DNA from: UBA5336 sp039815055
GTDB lineage: Bacteria > Pseudomonadota > Alphaproteobacteria > Caulobacterales > Hyphomonadaceae
Assembly: GCA_039815055.1 (NCBI GenBank)
Contig: JBCCAA010000005.1
Coordinates: 17,008 to 81,007 of the forward strand
Direction: 5' to 3'
DNA: 64,000 bases
Under the pieces are notes generated by a model, which was not told the origin of the DNA, searched no databases, and was given only the letters and a program-made list of their open reading frames with translations. Shown here one piece after another: positions 52,275-62,295 of the stretch. Within the stretch, counting starts at the first letter, position 1; each line of letters starts with the position of its first letter. The position numbers and the translations under genes were made by a program.

Positions 52275-53708
52275 TCAAGACGATGTTGCGGTGACGGGTT
52301 CTCGGGCAGGCGGCGCGCTCTCATCCCGGCCCACATTCAATCGCGGTGTTGCTGCAGGAAGCCAGATGCCGAAGGCTGACCCCTCACCGGGTATGCTCTC
52401 GACAATAACACCGCCGCGATGGCGCGCCATGGCGTGCTTGACGATCGCCAGCCCAAGACCGGTGCCGGTAACGCCAGCACCGCGACTTTCATCAACGCGA
52501 TAGAAGCGCTGGCCCAATCGGGCAAGGTGCTGCTGATCAATGCCAGGGCCTTTATCAGCCACACGCAACCAGAGCGCAGCCCCCGACGTCCGTGCGGGCG
52601 CAGAGAGGATGGAGATGCGTCGTGCAGGCGCCCATTGGCGACCCGCCTGACGTTGGGCCTCTTCCATGGAGTTTGCCCGCCCCCAACTCACATCGATCGA
52701 CGACGGCGTTTCTGTGTATTTCAACGCGTTGGAAATCAGATTGAGCGCGACTTGTGTCACTTCATCGGCATCGGCAACCGCGTCCATCTGGTCGATCGGG
52801 CCGTTTGCCTCGATCACCATACCCCGATCGTCGGCGAGCGGGGTGAGCGCTTCGATCGCAATCGCGAACAGGTCGGCGACATTCTCCACCGTTTCGGGAA
52901 TGCTATGCTCACGAAATTCGATCTTCGAGAGAGACAATAAGTCGGCAATCAAACGCTTCATCCGCTCGGTCTGGTCGAACATGATGTCGATGAACCGGTC
53001 CCAATTGTCGCGATCGTTGCGAGCGGGCCCGCGCATCGTCTCGAGAAAGCCTGCAACACTTGTCAGCGGCGTGCTGAGCTCATGGCTGGCATTGGCCAGA
53101 AAATCAGCGCGCGCCTTCTCAGCCCGGCGAAGCGCGGTGTGATCTTCCATCAAGATGAGCGCACTATCAGAATCGACATTAAGCGGTGTGATATGGACGA
53201 TCCAAAGCTGATCGGATGCGCCCGTGATCGGCAACTCCAGGCGTGCAGGCTCTCGAGCGGGCGATAAAGCATGCTCGAGCGCGGTTAGGAACTTCGGCTG
53301 GCGCAGCACGCTGGCGGCAAAAATGCGCTGGTCGCGCCGCAGCTTGAACGCCTCGCGTGCCGGACCGTTAGCAAAACGGATACGCCCATCCTGGCCAACA
53401 TCGAGCACGGGCACAGGCAGCGCTTCCAGCAGGATCGGCAAGATCGGATCCACCGTATCGCCGCGTCCCCGGGCCGACGTCTGCTCGATGCGGCCCATTG
53501 ACGGTTCGCTTTGCGAAGATCCGACATAGTAAGCCATGGCGGCGGCCGTCAGCACGATCACCGCAGTGATCGCCTCGACCCAGCCAAGAGCCCCTGACAA
53601 GGCAAGAATAAAGAACACACAATTGGCGATGCCGGCCACAACGCTGACATCCCGCCCGCTGCGGCCTGTTTTTGGCGCGCGGTCTGGTGTAGAACTGTCA
53701 TCAGACAT
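52275..53708 (-). CDS. PhoR-like sensor histidine kinase
   Basis: A 477-residue membrane kinase. Two N-terminal membrane segments (about 22-62, with almost no periplasmic loop) are followed by a PAS domain (about 95-195), the HisKA box with His209 in ANASHELSTPLTS, and an ATPase domain (NLISNALKYTETPSSI; DKGPGIDQQHLARLGQRFYR; GTGLGLAIVKHAMARHRG). Minimal periplasmic sequence plus PAS is the PhoR layout of phosphate control. No response regulator or pst genes are nearby in the window, so the assignment to phosphate sensing is by architecture only. GAGGG precedes the start. Confidence 0.85.
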   Translation of the reverse strand: MSDDSSTPDRAPKTGRSGRDVSVVAGIANCVFFILALSGALGWVEAITAVIVLTAAAMAYYVGSSQSEPSMGRIEQTSARGRGDTVDPILPILLEALPVPVLDVGQDGRIRFANGPAREAFKLRRDQRIFAASVLRQPKFLTALEHALSPAREPARLELPITGASDQLWIVHITPLNVDSDSALILMEDHTALRRAEKARADFLANASHELSTPLTSVAGFLETMRGPARNDRDNWDRFIDIMFDQTERMKRLIADLLSLSKIEFREHSIPETVENVADLFAIAIEALTPLADDRGMVIEANGPIDQMDAVADADEVTQVALNLISNALKYTETPSSIDVSWGRANSMEEAQRQAGRQWAPARRISILSAPARTSGAALWLRVADKGPGIDQQHLARLGQRFYRVDESRGAGVTGTGLGLAIVKHAMARHRGGVIVESIPGEGSAFGIWLPAATPRLNVGRDESAPPAREPVTATSS

Positions 53709-53862
53709 GACGCCCTCTTAACGCAACTCAGCGCCTGCGCCCAAGAGAAGAGTCTTTGTTTCGACGGAGCGGTCCGATTGGCGCGTTGTTGCGTAAACCC
53801 AACACGCCCAAAAAACCGTGAATATAGTGGGTTTATCATTATTGATTTTCGATAATTCTTCG

Positions 53863-53891
53863 TTGACTCTCAATGTTGATGATCGTAACCC
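53863..53891 (+). promoter_or_regulatory. Weak candidate promoter for the efflux operon
   Basis: TTGACT (53863-53868) and TAACCC (53886-53891) are separated by 17 bases, about 30 bases before the first efflux gene. The -35 is good and the -10 poor. An inverted repeat TAAACCC / GGGTTTA (53794-53800 and 53829-53835) lies just upstream. Confidence 0.3.
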
Positions 53892-53920
53892 ACACTGGGC
53901 AAAGGGATTTGAAGTACGGC

Positions 53921-55375
53921 ATGAAAACCGAAACAGCCATTCTAAGCGCGGCGCTTCTTACGGGATGCGCATCCTTCGAAGCCTTCCAGGAGGGTAAATT
54001 TGAGGCGTTTCCAATTGCGCCCGATGCGCCCGACGCGTGGGCCGCCGCCGGTGTAGCAGGAGAGGCGGAAACCGGCGACTGGCTTTCAGGCTTCAATGAC
54101 CCGACCATGGCGACCCTGGTGAACGAGGCGCTTGAGAACAATTACACCCTGGCAGCGCAGGTCGCGACGGTGCGCGCCGCAGCCGCTGACGCCCTGGCCG
54201 AACGCGGCAACCTGCTGCCCTTCATCAGCGGCTCTGTAAACGCGGGCGGAAACCGCTCGGTTTTCGAAAACACGTTTGGCGATGCGGTCGAAAACGACTC
54301 CGCCACATTGGGCCTTGGCATCAATGCAAGCTGGGAGGCCGATCTCTGGGGCCGTCTGGCCCGCGGTGTCGATATTGCCGACACGGAGGCCTTCATAGCC
54401 GAGGCCGACCTAGAAGCCGCCCGCTTGTCGGTCGCCACACAAACGGCCATTGCATGGATCAATCTGAATGCCGCCATCGCGCTGGAGCGGGTGGCACAGG
54501 ACACGTTTGAAGCACGCACCCGCGTGACGGAGCTCACCGAACGGCGCTTTGCCCGCGGACTTTCAACGGCGCTGGATGTGCGCACGGCACGCAGCGCGCT
54601 GGCCGGCGCGGAAGCCTCCATCGCCTTCCGGCAGCAGGCCACCGGCGAAGCCGCCCGCCGGTTGGAAGTTCTGCTTGGCCGCTATCCGTCCGCCGAGATT
54701 GATGCGCCATCCACGCTGCCGATGCTGGCGCCGATTGAGAGAACCTCAAGCCCCACGCTTTTGCTGTCGCGGCGCCCGGACATTGCGTCTGCGGAGGCGC
54801 GCGTGATCCAGGCAGGCCTGCGCGCGGAACAGGCACGCCTGGCCCTGTTCCCCAGCCTCAACATTACATCTAGTATCAGCACCAGCTCGTCAGATGACTT
54901 CGCCCAGGCGTTTGACCCGGCCTTTATCGCCGCCCAAGCCATCGGCAGCCTTACCCAGCCCCTTTATGCGGGCGGTCAGTTGCGCGCGCGGGCAGACGGC
55001 TTTGTCGAGCGCGCCGAAATCGCATTGGCCAATTATGCAAATTCAGCGCTGGTGGCCTGGCGAGAGGTGGAAGATGCCCTTGCCGCGGACATGTTCCTGG
55101 CCACCCAGGAACGTGCCCAGGCGCGCGCACTGGAAGAAGCGGCCTTTGCGGAAGAGCTGGCTGAGCGCCAGTATCAGAATGGTCTGGTCTCGATCTTTAA
55201 CCTGATCGACGCCCAGACGCGGCGACTGGACGCTGAGGCAAGCCTGGTGAGTGCTAGGTCCAACCGTGCCACAAATCGTGTTGAATATTACCTTGCCCTT
55301 GGCGGTGGCCTGCCCATCTCAGATGCAGTGACATCCTCTAGTGCCGGTCGGACCGGCGGGAGCCCTACTCCATGA
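53921..55375 (+). CDS. Outer-membrane efflux lipoprotein, NodT/TolC family
   Basis: Outer-membrane channel of a tripartite efflux pump. The 484-residue protein has a lipoprotein signal (lipobox LTGC, Cys16) and two TolC-type repeats with long helices and beta strands: LVNEALENNYTLAAQVATVR, GINASWEADLWGRLARG and, in the second half, LLLSRRPDIASAEARVIQAG and ITQPLYAGGQLRARA-like LTQPLYAGG. The ATG at 53921 gives the signal peptide; the frame opens further upstream. It overlaps the adaptor gene by 4 bases. Confidence 0.93.
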   Translation: MKTETAILSAALLTGCASFEAFQEGKFEAFPIAPDAPDAWAAAGVAGEAETGDWLSGFNDPTMATLVNEALENNYTLAAQVATVRAAAADALAERGNLLPFISGSVNAGGNRSVFENTFGDAVENDSATLGLGINASWEADLWGRLARGVDIADTEAFIAEADLEAARLSVATQTAIAWINLNAAIALERVAQDTFEARTRVTELTERRFARGLSTALDVRTARSALAGAEASIAFRQQATGEAARRLEVLLGRYPSAEIDAPSTLPMLAPIERTSSPTLLLSRRPDIASAEARVIQAGLRAEQARLALFPSLNITSSISTSSSDDFAQAFDPAFIAAQAIGSLTQPLYAGGQLRARADGFVERAEIALANYANSALVAWREVEDALAADMFLATQERAQARALEEAAFAEELAERQYQNGLVSIFNLIDAQTRRLDAEASLVSARSNRATNRVEYYLALGGGLPISDAVTSSSAGRTGGSPTP

Positions 55376-56637
55376 ACCGCATACTGAGCCTTGTCGTCGC
55401 CATCGGCTTGCCGATCGGCATTCTGATCGTCCTCGGTGTCGGATCGATGATGACTTTGAGCGCGCTCGCGCCCCAACCGGTGGAAAACGAGGAGTTGCCG
55501 CCGGGATTGGCTGTCTTTGCCGAAGAGATCCTGGCCGGCGACCTCACTCTGGCCGTCGATGCGCAGGGCGAAGTACAGCCAAAACGCGAGATCATTGTGT
55601 CTCCTCAAATTTCCGGCCGGATCGCTTTTGTCTCGCCAGACTTTATTGATGGCGGCTTCATCCGTCGCGGGCAGGTTCTCGTGCGGCTTGAAAACGCGGA
55701 CTATGAACTATCCGTGACGCGTGCGCGCTCAAGCGTGGCATCCGCGGAACAGCGCCTTGCCCGAGAGCGGGCCGAAGCTGAAATAGCGCTGCAGGATCTG
55801 GAACAGCTCGGCATCGAAGATGCCAGCCCGTTGGCCCGGCGTGAGCCGCAGCTGGCCGAGGCCCAGGCCTCTCTGGACGGCGCGGCCGCTCAGCTAGCTG
55901 AAGCAGAACTGGCGCTTCGCCGCACCGCAATCATCGCTCCCTTTTCCGGACGGGTTTGGGAACGCAGCGCCGACATCGGCCAGTTTGCCTCCCCCGGACA
56001 GTCGCTCGGGCGGATTTTCGCAACCGATGTTGTGGAAGTCGCCCTGCCGCTCAATGACGAAGAAATTGGCCGCATCGGTCTGCCACTGGCTTTTGCAGCA
56101 TCGGCAGACACACCAGGACCTGAGGTGACATTCTCCGCCCGTGTTGCCGGGGTGGAGAGAAACTGGGTCGGCACGCTTGTGCGCACAGGCGCCGCGCTGG
56201 ATCCGCGCTCTCGCACGATCACCGCGATTGCAGAATTGAACGACCCATATGGCGCAGGCGCCGACAATAACGTGCCTATGGCGCCAGGCCTGTTTGTGAA
56301 CGCCAATATTCAAGGCGCCACAATTGAAGGCATCTCGATCGCGCCGCGCTCTGCACTGCGCGGCGATGACACCGTCTACATCGGCAATCCCAAGGAAGGC
56401 ACCCTGTCCGTTCGCACCGTAGACGTGGTGTTCGCCGATGATACCGGCGCCTATATTCGCGGGGGGGTTGAGGCTGGCGAGCTTGCGGTTGTATCGCCCA
56501 TCCAGGCCGCTTTTGACGGGATGCGGATCAAGGTTCTCGAGCGTACAAGCGATGGCACCGTGATCACCCACGAGCCTGAACCCGATGTCGCCGCCATCGC
56601 GGACGCCGGCGTTGAAGGTGATGGAGCAACCCAATGA
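55372..56637 (+). CDS. RND efflux pump periplasmic adaptor subunit
   Basis: Membrane-fusion protein linking the RND pump to the outer-membrane channel. The 421-residue protein has an N-terminal membrane anchor (about 6-28), a split lipoyl/biotinyl-like domain (AQGEVQPKREIIVSPQISGR and RTAIIAPFSGRVWERSADIG), a helical hairpin between (about 115-185, rich in Glu/Ala/Arg) and beta-barrel domains. Start and stop overlap the flanking genes by 4 bases each. Confidence 0.93.
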   Translation: MNRILSLVVAIGLPIGILIVLGVGSMMTLSALAPQPVENEELPPGLAVFAEEILAGDLTLAVDAQGEVQPKREIIVSPQISGRIAFVSPDFIDGGFIRRGQVLVRLENADYELSVTRARSSVASAEQRLARERAEAEIALQDLEQLGIEDASPLARREPQLAEAQASLDGAAAQLAEAELALRRTAIIAPFSGRVWERSADIGQFASPGQSLGRIFATDVVEVALPLNDEEIGRIGLPLAFAASADTPGPEVTFSARVAGVERNWVGTLVRTGAALDPRSRTITAIAELNDPYGAGADNNVPMAPGLFVNANIQGATIEGISIAPRSALRGDDTVYIGNPKEGTLSVRTVDVVFADDTGAYIRGGVEAGELAVVSPIQAAFDGMRIKVLERTSDGTVITHEPEPDVAAIADAGVEGDGATQ

Positions 56638-59600
56638 ACGGTATTGTTTCCTGGTTTGCGCGCAACGCGATTGCAGCCAACCTTTTGATGGCTGTCGCCT
56701 TTATCGGCGGCATCTTCAGTTTCTTCAGCCTTGAACGCGAAATGTTCCCGACGGTGGCCGTGGCCGGCGCTTCCGTTACCGTGGCCTGGCCCGATGCCTC
56801 GCCGACGGAAACAGAAGAACAACTGGTGGTCCGCATCGAAGAAGCGGTCGCCGATATTGATGGCATCGATCGCATCACCTCGATCGCCTATGATGGTGGC
56901 GGCACGGTGAACATTGCCGGTCGTGACGACATCGACATGGACAAGTTCATTGATGAGATCGAACGCCGCGTTCAGCAAATCAACAACCTCCCGCGATCCT
57001 CTTTCAGGCCCCAGGTCCAACAATGGGAACAGCGAAACTGGTATTTCGGCATGGCGCTTTATGGCGACGCCGAGCCACGGGAACTGAAACGCCTTGCGGA
57101 GCAGGTTCGCGACGATGTTGCCGCCCTGCCCGGCGGCCAATTGGCGCTGGTGCAAGGCACTTTGGCCGAAGAGGTCACCATCGAAGTGACCGAAGAGACC
57201 CTGCGTCGGTATGGAATTACCTTCAACGAAGTTGCCCAAGCTATCGCCAGTTCGTCACTGAATGCGTCAAGCGGCCAGATCCGCACTGACACCGGGAATG
57301 TGAGCATCGGCGCACGACAACTGGCTGACACAGCGGTCCAATTCGAACGCATTGTCGTCTCTCAAACCCCGGAAGGCGCAGTGATCCGCGTCAGCGATAT
57401 CGCGAATGTTATCGATGGTTTCGTCGATGGCGATTTGTCCGCGCGCCATACCGGCAATTCGGCCGCATTCGTCATGGTGGTCGCGCCAGACGATATGTCC
57501 ATCGTTGAGTATGCCGACGGCTTTAAGGATTACATCGAACGGGCCAATGATCCGGCAAATGGCATCCTGCCAGAGGCGATGAAGATCAATATTCTCTGGG
57601 ACGATTCCGATGCATTCAAAGATCGGATGAGTACCATTGGCAGCTCTGCCCTGCTCGGCGGCATTCTCGTTCTGATCGTCCTGATCCTGTTCCTGCGCCC
57701 CATCGTGGCTTTCTGGGTGACTATCGGCATTTTCACCGCCTTCGCTGGCGGGATCATGCTGCTGCCTTTCTTCGGCGTCACGTTGAACATCCTGTCTTTG
57801 TTTGCCGTGCTTCTGGTAATCGGTGTGGTGGTCGATGACGCCATTATCGTGGGTGAAAACATCCACCGAGAGGTGGAAAGTGGCCGGCGCCAGGGGCTCG
57901 ATGCCGCGATCATCGGAACGCAGATGGTGATGAAGCCGATCATTTTCGGCGTGTTGACCACAATTATCGCGTTCCTGCCTTGGGCGTTTCTGACCGGCCC
58001 GACGCGCGCTTTCACAGAGCAGATCACCTTTGTGGTTGTGGCCGCACTTGTTTTCTCCCTGATCGAGTGTCTTCTCATTCTGCCGGCGCACCTGGCGCAC
58101 ATGAAGCCACAGAACTTTGACGGTCCCGGCGGCGGTCTGATGAAGGTTCAGCGATCGATTGCTGACAGTCTTCTGTGGTTCGCCAACAATATCTACCGGC
58201 CTGTCCTCGAATTTGCCGTGCGGTTTCGCTATGCGACGGTGGCTATCTTTTTGTCACTGTTCATGGCTGCCGTCGGCCTGGTGAACAACAATTTCGTGCC
58301 GTTTGCCTTTATGCCCCGAATTGAAGCCGACCTTATTCAAGTCTCCATCGAGCTGCCAGACGGCACGCCCTTTGCCCGCACGGAGCAAGTGCGAGATCAG
58401 TTGGAGAATGGCATTCAGCTCCTGGTGGAAGATACCAAAAAGGAATATCCCGATATCGGCGGATTGGTCCGCGACAATTCCGTGGTCGCGTCCAACCGAA
58501 ACATCAACGCTTGGATCGGCCTGGCTCCACCTGAAGAACGCCCGAAAACCGTCTCGTCCTCAGATCTGAGTGAGCAGCTGCGTGAACTGGTCGGTCCAAT
58601 TCAGGATGCTGAAGACATCGAGTTTTCCGCAACGTTCAACCAGGATGATAGCGGCGTTCGGTTTTCCTTGAACCATCCCGACCTCGACTTGCTTCGACTG
58701 GCTGCTGAAGACGTCAAGACACAGCTTTCGAGCTATGCCACGACCTATGACATAAATGACAATCTCACATCTGCGGCCGAAGAGCTGCAAATCACGTTGA
58801 AACCCGGTGCTGAGTCCCTTGGCCTGACCCTGAACGATGTTACAAACCAGATCCGGGCTGCCTATGCCGGAATTGAGGTTCAGCGCCTGCCCCGTGAAGG
58901 GGATGATGTGCGCGTCATGGTGCGCCTGCCGGAAAGTGACCGCAATGATCTCGACGCGATCGGTGATCTTCGCATCCGCACCACCGATGGACGGCAAATT
59001 CCCGTCAGTCAGGTCGCAAACTTTGACTTCGCTCCGGGCATCAACCGCATTGTCCGTCGTGATCGAACGCGTTCTGTATCTGTGTTTGCAGAGCTGACCG
59101 ACGATGTGCGCGGCCAGATCATCGGCGATATGGAGGCCAATTACTGGCCAGGGTTTGCGGACCGGTTCCCTGAGATCGAGCGCCAGAATTCAGGCGGCTT
59201 TGAGGACGAGCAGGACTTCTTCAACGAAGTGACCCGGTTCCTTTGGATCGCGCTTGGCGCAATGTACATCCTGCTCGCAATCGCATTCCGGTCCTACGCG
59301 CAGCCTCTGCTGCTGTTGACCGCGGTTCCGTTCGCTTATGCTGGCGCCGTGTTCGGACACCAGATTTCCGGCGTTGAGATGGCCATGTTCTCTTTCTTCG
59401 GCATCGCTGCGGCTGGCGGCGTGGTGATCAATGATAACCTCGTTCTGGTCGACTTTATCAACAGGCGACGAGACGAAGGTGCAGGCGCGGTGCAGGCCAT
59501 CGTCGACGGGGGCGTCGCGCGGTTCCGGCCAATCCTCCTGACATCGGTCACGACCTTTGTTGGCGTCCTGCCACTGATCGCCGAACGCTCCGTTCAGGCC

Positions 59601-59840
59601 CAGTTCCTGAAGCCCATGGTCGTCTCGCTAGGGTCAGCTGTTATGTTTGCCTTGTTTGTGTCTCTTCTGATGGTCCCTGCGCTTTATGCCATCGGGGTGG
59701 AGATCGGCAGGATATTCCGCTGGAGCTGGGGCGGGCTCCCATATCGCCGCATTGGTGAAACCTACACCGGTGAAGCGGTGCTCGACGAAGACGAAATCAT
59801 TGGCACGTCATCAGCTGGCGATCTGAAACCTGCCGAATAA
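56634..59840 (+). CDS. RND efflux pump permease
   Basis: Inner-membrane proton-driven exporter of the AcrB/MdtB type. The 1068-residue protein has twelve membrane helices in two halves. Helix 4 carries the paired Asp401-Asp402 (VIGVVVDDAIIVGENIHRE) needed for proton transfer. The second half has GIAAAGGVVINDNLVLVDFINRRR and RFRPILLTSVTTFVGVLPLI. It begins NGIVSWFARNAIAANLLM, as in a branch often found with small-molecule pumps. The substrate cannot be deduced; no regulator gene of TetR or MarR type is next to it. Confidence 0.95.
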   Translation: MNGIVSWFARNAIAANLLMAVAFIGGIFSFFSLEREMFPTVAVAGASVTVAWPDASPTETEEQLVVRIEEAVADIDGIDRITSIAYDGGGTVNIAGRDDIDMDKFIDEIERRVQQINNLPRSSFRPQVQQWEQRNWYFGMALYGDAEPRELKRLAEQVRDDVAALPGGQLALVQGTLAEEVTIEVTEETLRRYGITFNEVAQAIASSSLNASSGQIRTDTGNVSIGARQLADTAVQFERIVVSQTPEGAVIRVSDIANVIDGFVDGDLSARHTGNSAAFVMVVAPDDMSIVEYADGFKDYIERANDPANGILPEAMKINILWDDSDAFKDRMSTIGSSALLGGILVLIVLILFLRPIVAFWVTIGIFTAFAGGIMLLPFFGVTLNILSLFAVLLVIGVVVDDAIIVGENIHREVESGRRQGLDAAIIGTQMVMKPIIFGVLTTIIAFLPWAFLTGPTRAFTEQITFVVVAALVFSLIECLLILPAHLAHMKPQNFDGPGGGLMKVQRSIADSLLWFANNIYRPVLEFAVRFRYATVAIFLSLFMAAVGLVNNNFVPFAFMPRIEADLIQVSIELPDGTPFARTEQVRDQLENGIQLLVEDTKKEYPDIGGLVRDNSVVASNRNINAWIGLAPPEERPKTVSSSDLSEQLRELVGPIQDAEDIEFSATFNQDDSGVRFSLNHPDLDLLRLAAEDVKTQLSSYATTYDINDNLTSAAEELQITLKPGAESLGLTLNDVTNQIRAAYAGIEVQRLPREGDDVRVMVRLPESDRNDLDAIGDLRIRTTDGRQIPVSQVANFDFAPGINRIVRRDRTRSVSVFAELTDDVRGQIIGDMEANYWPGFADRFPEIERQNSGGFEDEQDFFNEVTRFLWIALGAMYILLAIAFRSYAQPLLLLTAVPFAYAGAVFGHQISGVEMAMFSFFGIAAAGGVVINDNLVLVDFINRRRDEGAGAVQAIVDGGVARFRPILLTSVTTFVGVLPLIAERSVQAQFLKPMVVSLGSAVMFALFVSLLMVPALYAIGVEIGRIFRWSWGGLPYRRIGETYTGEAVLDEDEIIGTSSAGDLKPAE

Positions 59841-59926
59841 GAACAATCGCCACTCGCCCTCCACCGCGCTCCAGGCTTAGGCGCAGGAGGATGCGATCAG
59901 TGTAAGCCAGGAGAACGAGGGAAACT

Positions 59927-62149
59927 ATGAAGACGCTGTTATTGGGTGTCGCTGCGGTGGCACTGCTCACCGCATGCACAACGCCGACATCGGAAGAGAT
60001 TGAGACTGCGACGGGCGCTGAAGTTGATGCGGTCGTTGAGGCTGCTGTGGACGTGGCAGAAGTCGTGCCAACCGTGCGGCGCAAGGTGGAAACCACATCG
60101 CCTGATGTCTGGGGGGACTGGGGCATCGATCTGGCAGTGCGCGACACAAGTGTGCGTCCGGGCGACAATTTCTTCATGCACGTGAATGGCGGCTGGTACG
60201 ACAATTTTGAACTGCCCGATGACAAGACACGGTATGGCTCATTCGACCTGCTGCGTGAGAAGTCTGAACAGCAGATCCGCTTCATCATCGAAGACCTGGC
60301 CGCCGCAACCCCCTCCATTGATACGCCGGAAGGCAAGGTCGCGGCCATGTACAACGCGTATATGGACACCGATGCCATCAACGCGGCAGGCTTGGCGCCG
60401 GCCCAGCCCTATCTCGACAAAATTGCAGCGATCGAGACCCGCGAAGATCTGGCCCGTATCTTTGCAACCCCGGGCTTTGCCTCTCCCGTGAGCGGGTTCA
60501 TCTGGGTCGATGCGAAAGATCCTGAAACCTACATCCCGCAAATGGGCCTGTCCGGTCTTGGCTTACCTGACCGCGACTACTACACCAAGACCGACGAGAC
60601 ATCGGTGGAGACGCGGGCGAAGTATGTTGAGCTTCTGACGTTCCTTCTGGAACAGGCCGGTTATGACGACCCCGTCACTGCGGCTGCCGACGTCATGAAC
60701 CTGGAAACGAAGCTGGCCGCAACCCATTGGGACCGCGCCACAGCCCGCAACCGTGACCTGACCTACAACAAGCTGACCCGCGAAGACGTACTCGAACTCA
60801 GCACAGCTTTCCCAATGGCGGCTTTCCTCGATGAATACCAACTGGGCGCAGAGCAGAGCTTCCTCGTCTCGCAGATCCCACCGACCGAAGAAGAGCTGGA
60901 AAGCGCTGGTTTGACGGCGGAAACAGCTGCTGAAAAGCTCGGCCCGGGTGTTCCGGCATCGCTCGACATCGCGGCCACGGCCGATCTCGACACGTGGAAG
61001 GCCTATCTTACGGCGAATTTTCTGTCTGATTTCTCCGGCGTGCTGCCCAACGAGATCGACGAGGCCAGTTTTGCATTTTACGGCACGCAACTTAGCGGTA
61101 CGCCTGAACAGCGCCCGCGTTGGAAACGCGCTGTCTCCACGGTTGAAGGCAACCTGGGTGAAGTGCTCGGCGCTGTGTTCGTCGAGCGGCATTTCCCGGA
61201 AGAGAACAAGGCCGCCATGGACGAGCTTGTTGTCAATCTTCGCGCGGCCATGGGGGCAAATCTTCAGTCCCTGACCTGGATGGGCGATGAAACCCGCGTC
61301 AAAGCCGACGAAAAGCTGGATAAGTTCAATCCGAAAATCGGCTATCCGGACAAATTCCTCAGCTATGAGACCATGGTGATTGGCGATGATGCGCTCGCCA
61401 ATGCGATGGCCGCGCAATACTGGTCCCTGGAAGACAGTCTGAACCGGCTCGGCACTGATCCGGACCGGGATGAGTGGTTTATGACCCCGCAAACGGTCAA
61501 TGCCTATTACAACCCGTCCTACAATGAGATCGTGTTCCCGGCGGCCATCCTGCAACCGCCCTTCTTCAACATCACCGCCGATCCGGCCGTGAATTATGGC
61601 GCCATTGGCGGCGTAATCGGACACGAAATCGGGCATGGGTTTGATGACCAGGGCGCACGGTTCAACGGCGATGGCGTGCTGACCAACTGGTGGTCCGAAA
61701 CAGACCTGGACGCGTTTAGTGAGTTGGGCGACAAACTGGTGGCGCAGTACAATGGCTACTGTCCGGTTGACGAGGGTGAAACCTGCATCAATGGCCGCGC
61801 CAGTCTTGGCGAGAACATTGGCGATGTCGGCGGACTGTCCATGGCCTACAGCGCTTATCAGCTCAGCCTGGACACCAATGGCGATGGCGTGGTCAGCGCT
61901 GACGAGGAAGCTCCGGTGATCGACGGACTGACCGGCGACCAACGGTTCTTTATGGGGTGGGCCCAAGTCTGGCGCACCATGTACCGCGAAGAGTCCCTGC
62001 GCCGGCAGCTGCTCACCGGCGTCCACTCACCAGGCGAGTTCCGCGCCAATGGCGTCGTGCGCAATTTCGACGAATGGTATGAAGCGTTCAACGTCACTGA
62101 AGACCACGCACTCTACCTGCCGCCGGAAGAGCGCATCCGCATCTGGTAA
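59927..62149 (+). CDS. M13 (neprilysin/PepO) family metallopeptidase lipoprotein
   Basis: Zinc endopeptidase expected in the periplasm or on the outer membrane. The 740-residue protein has a lipobox LTAC (Cys17). The M13_N domain spans about 80-460. The zinc site is HEIGH (His566, Glu567, His570) in GGVIGHEIGHGFDDQGARF, with the third ligand Glu629 in GENIGDVGG. Residues 649-660 form an EF-hand-like loop DTNGDGVVSADE, an insertion compared with the usual short link in this family. GAGGG precedes the ATG. A strong terminator follows. Confidence 0.94.
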   Translation: MKTLLLGVAAVALLTACTTPTSEEIETATGAEVDAVVEAAVDVAEVVPTVRRKVETTSPDVWGDWGIDLAVRDTSVRPGDNFFMHVNGGWYDNFELPDDKTRYGSFDLLREKSEQQIRFIIEDLAAATPSIDTPEGKVAAMYNAYMDTDAINAAGLAPAQPYLDKIAAIETREDLARIFATPGFASPVSGFIWVDAKDPETYIPQMGLSGLGLPDRDYYTKTDETSVETRAKYVELLTFLLEQAGYDDPVTAAADVMNLETKLAATHWDRATARNRDLTYNKLTREDVLELSTAFPMAAFLDEYQLGAEQSFLVSQIPPTEEELESAGLTAETAAEKLGPGVPASLDIAATADLDTWKAYLTANFLSDFSGVLPNEIDEASFAFYGTQLSGTPEQRPRWKRAVSTVEGNLGEVLGAVFVERHFPEENKAAMDELVVNLRAAMGANLQSLTWMGDETRVKADEKLDKFNPKIGYPDKFLSYETMVIGDDALANAMAAQYWSLEDSLNRLGTDPDRDEWFMTPQTVNAYYNPSYNEIVFPAAILQPPFFNITADPAVNYGAIGGVIGHEIGHGFDDQGARFNGDGVLTNWWSETDLDAFSELGDKLVAQYNGYCPVDEGETCINGRASLGENIGDVGGLSMAYSAYQLSLDTNGDGVVSADEEAPVIDGLTGDQRFFMGWAQVWRTMYREESLRRQLLTGVHSPGEFRANGVVRNFDEWYEAFNVTEDHALYLPPEERIRIW

Positions 62150-62171
62150 GGGCCTGAACTTGCAAATTGAG

Positions 62172-62205
62172 CACCCCCGGGTCTTGTTGCCTGGGGGTGT
62201 TTTTT
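62172..62205 (+). terminator. Terminator after the M13 peptidase gene
   Basis: CACCCCCGGG and CCTGGGGGTG form a 10-bp stem (one G-T pair) with an 8-base loop, followed by six T residues. It lies 23 bases after the peptidase stop and separates it from the glycosyltransferase gene. Confidence 0.88.
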
Positions 62206-62295
62206 GTCAGTCCAGCGCAATGTCCCCTCGCTTTGTCCGGGTGCGTGCGCTATGGCCGCTGCCAGTCCTATCCCACCAGCCCGGAAAGCCCCGAA

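Noticed and set aside
62167..62295. Upstream extension of the glycosyltransferase frame by 43 codons
   Set aside because: The extension runs through a strong terminator and has no homology; the start at 62296 is used.
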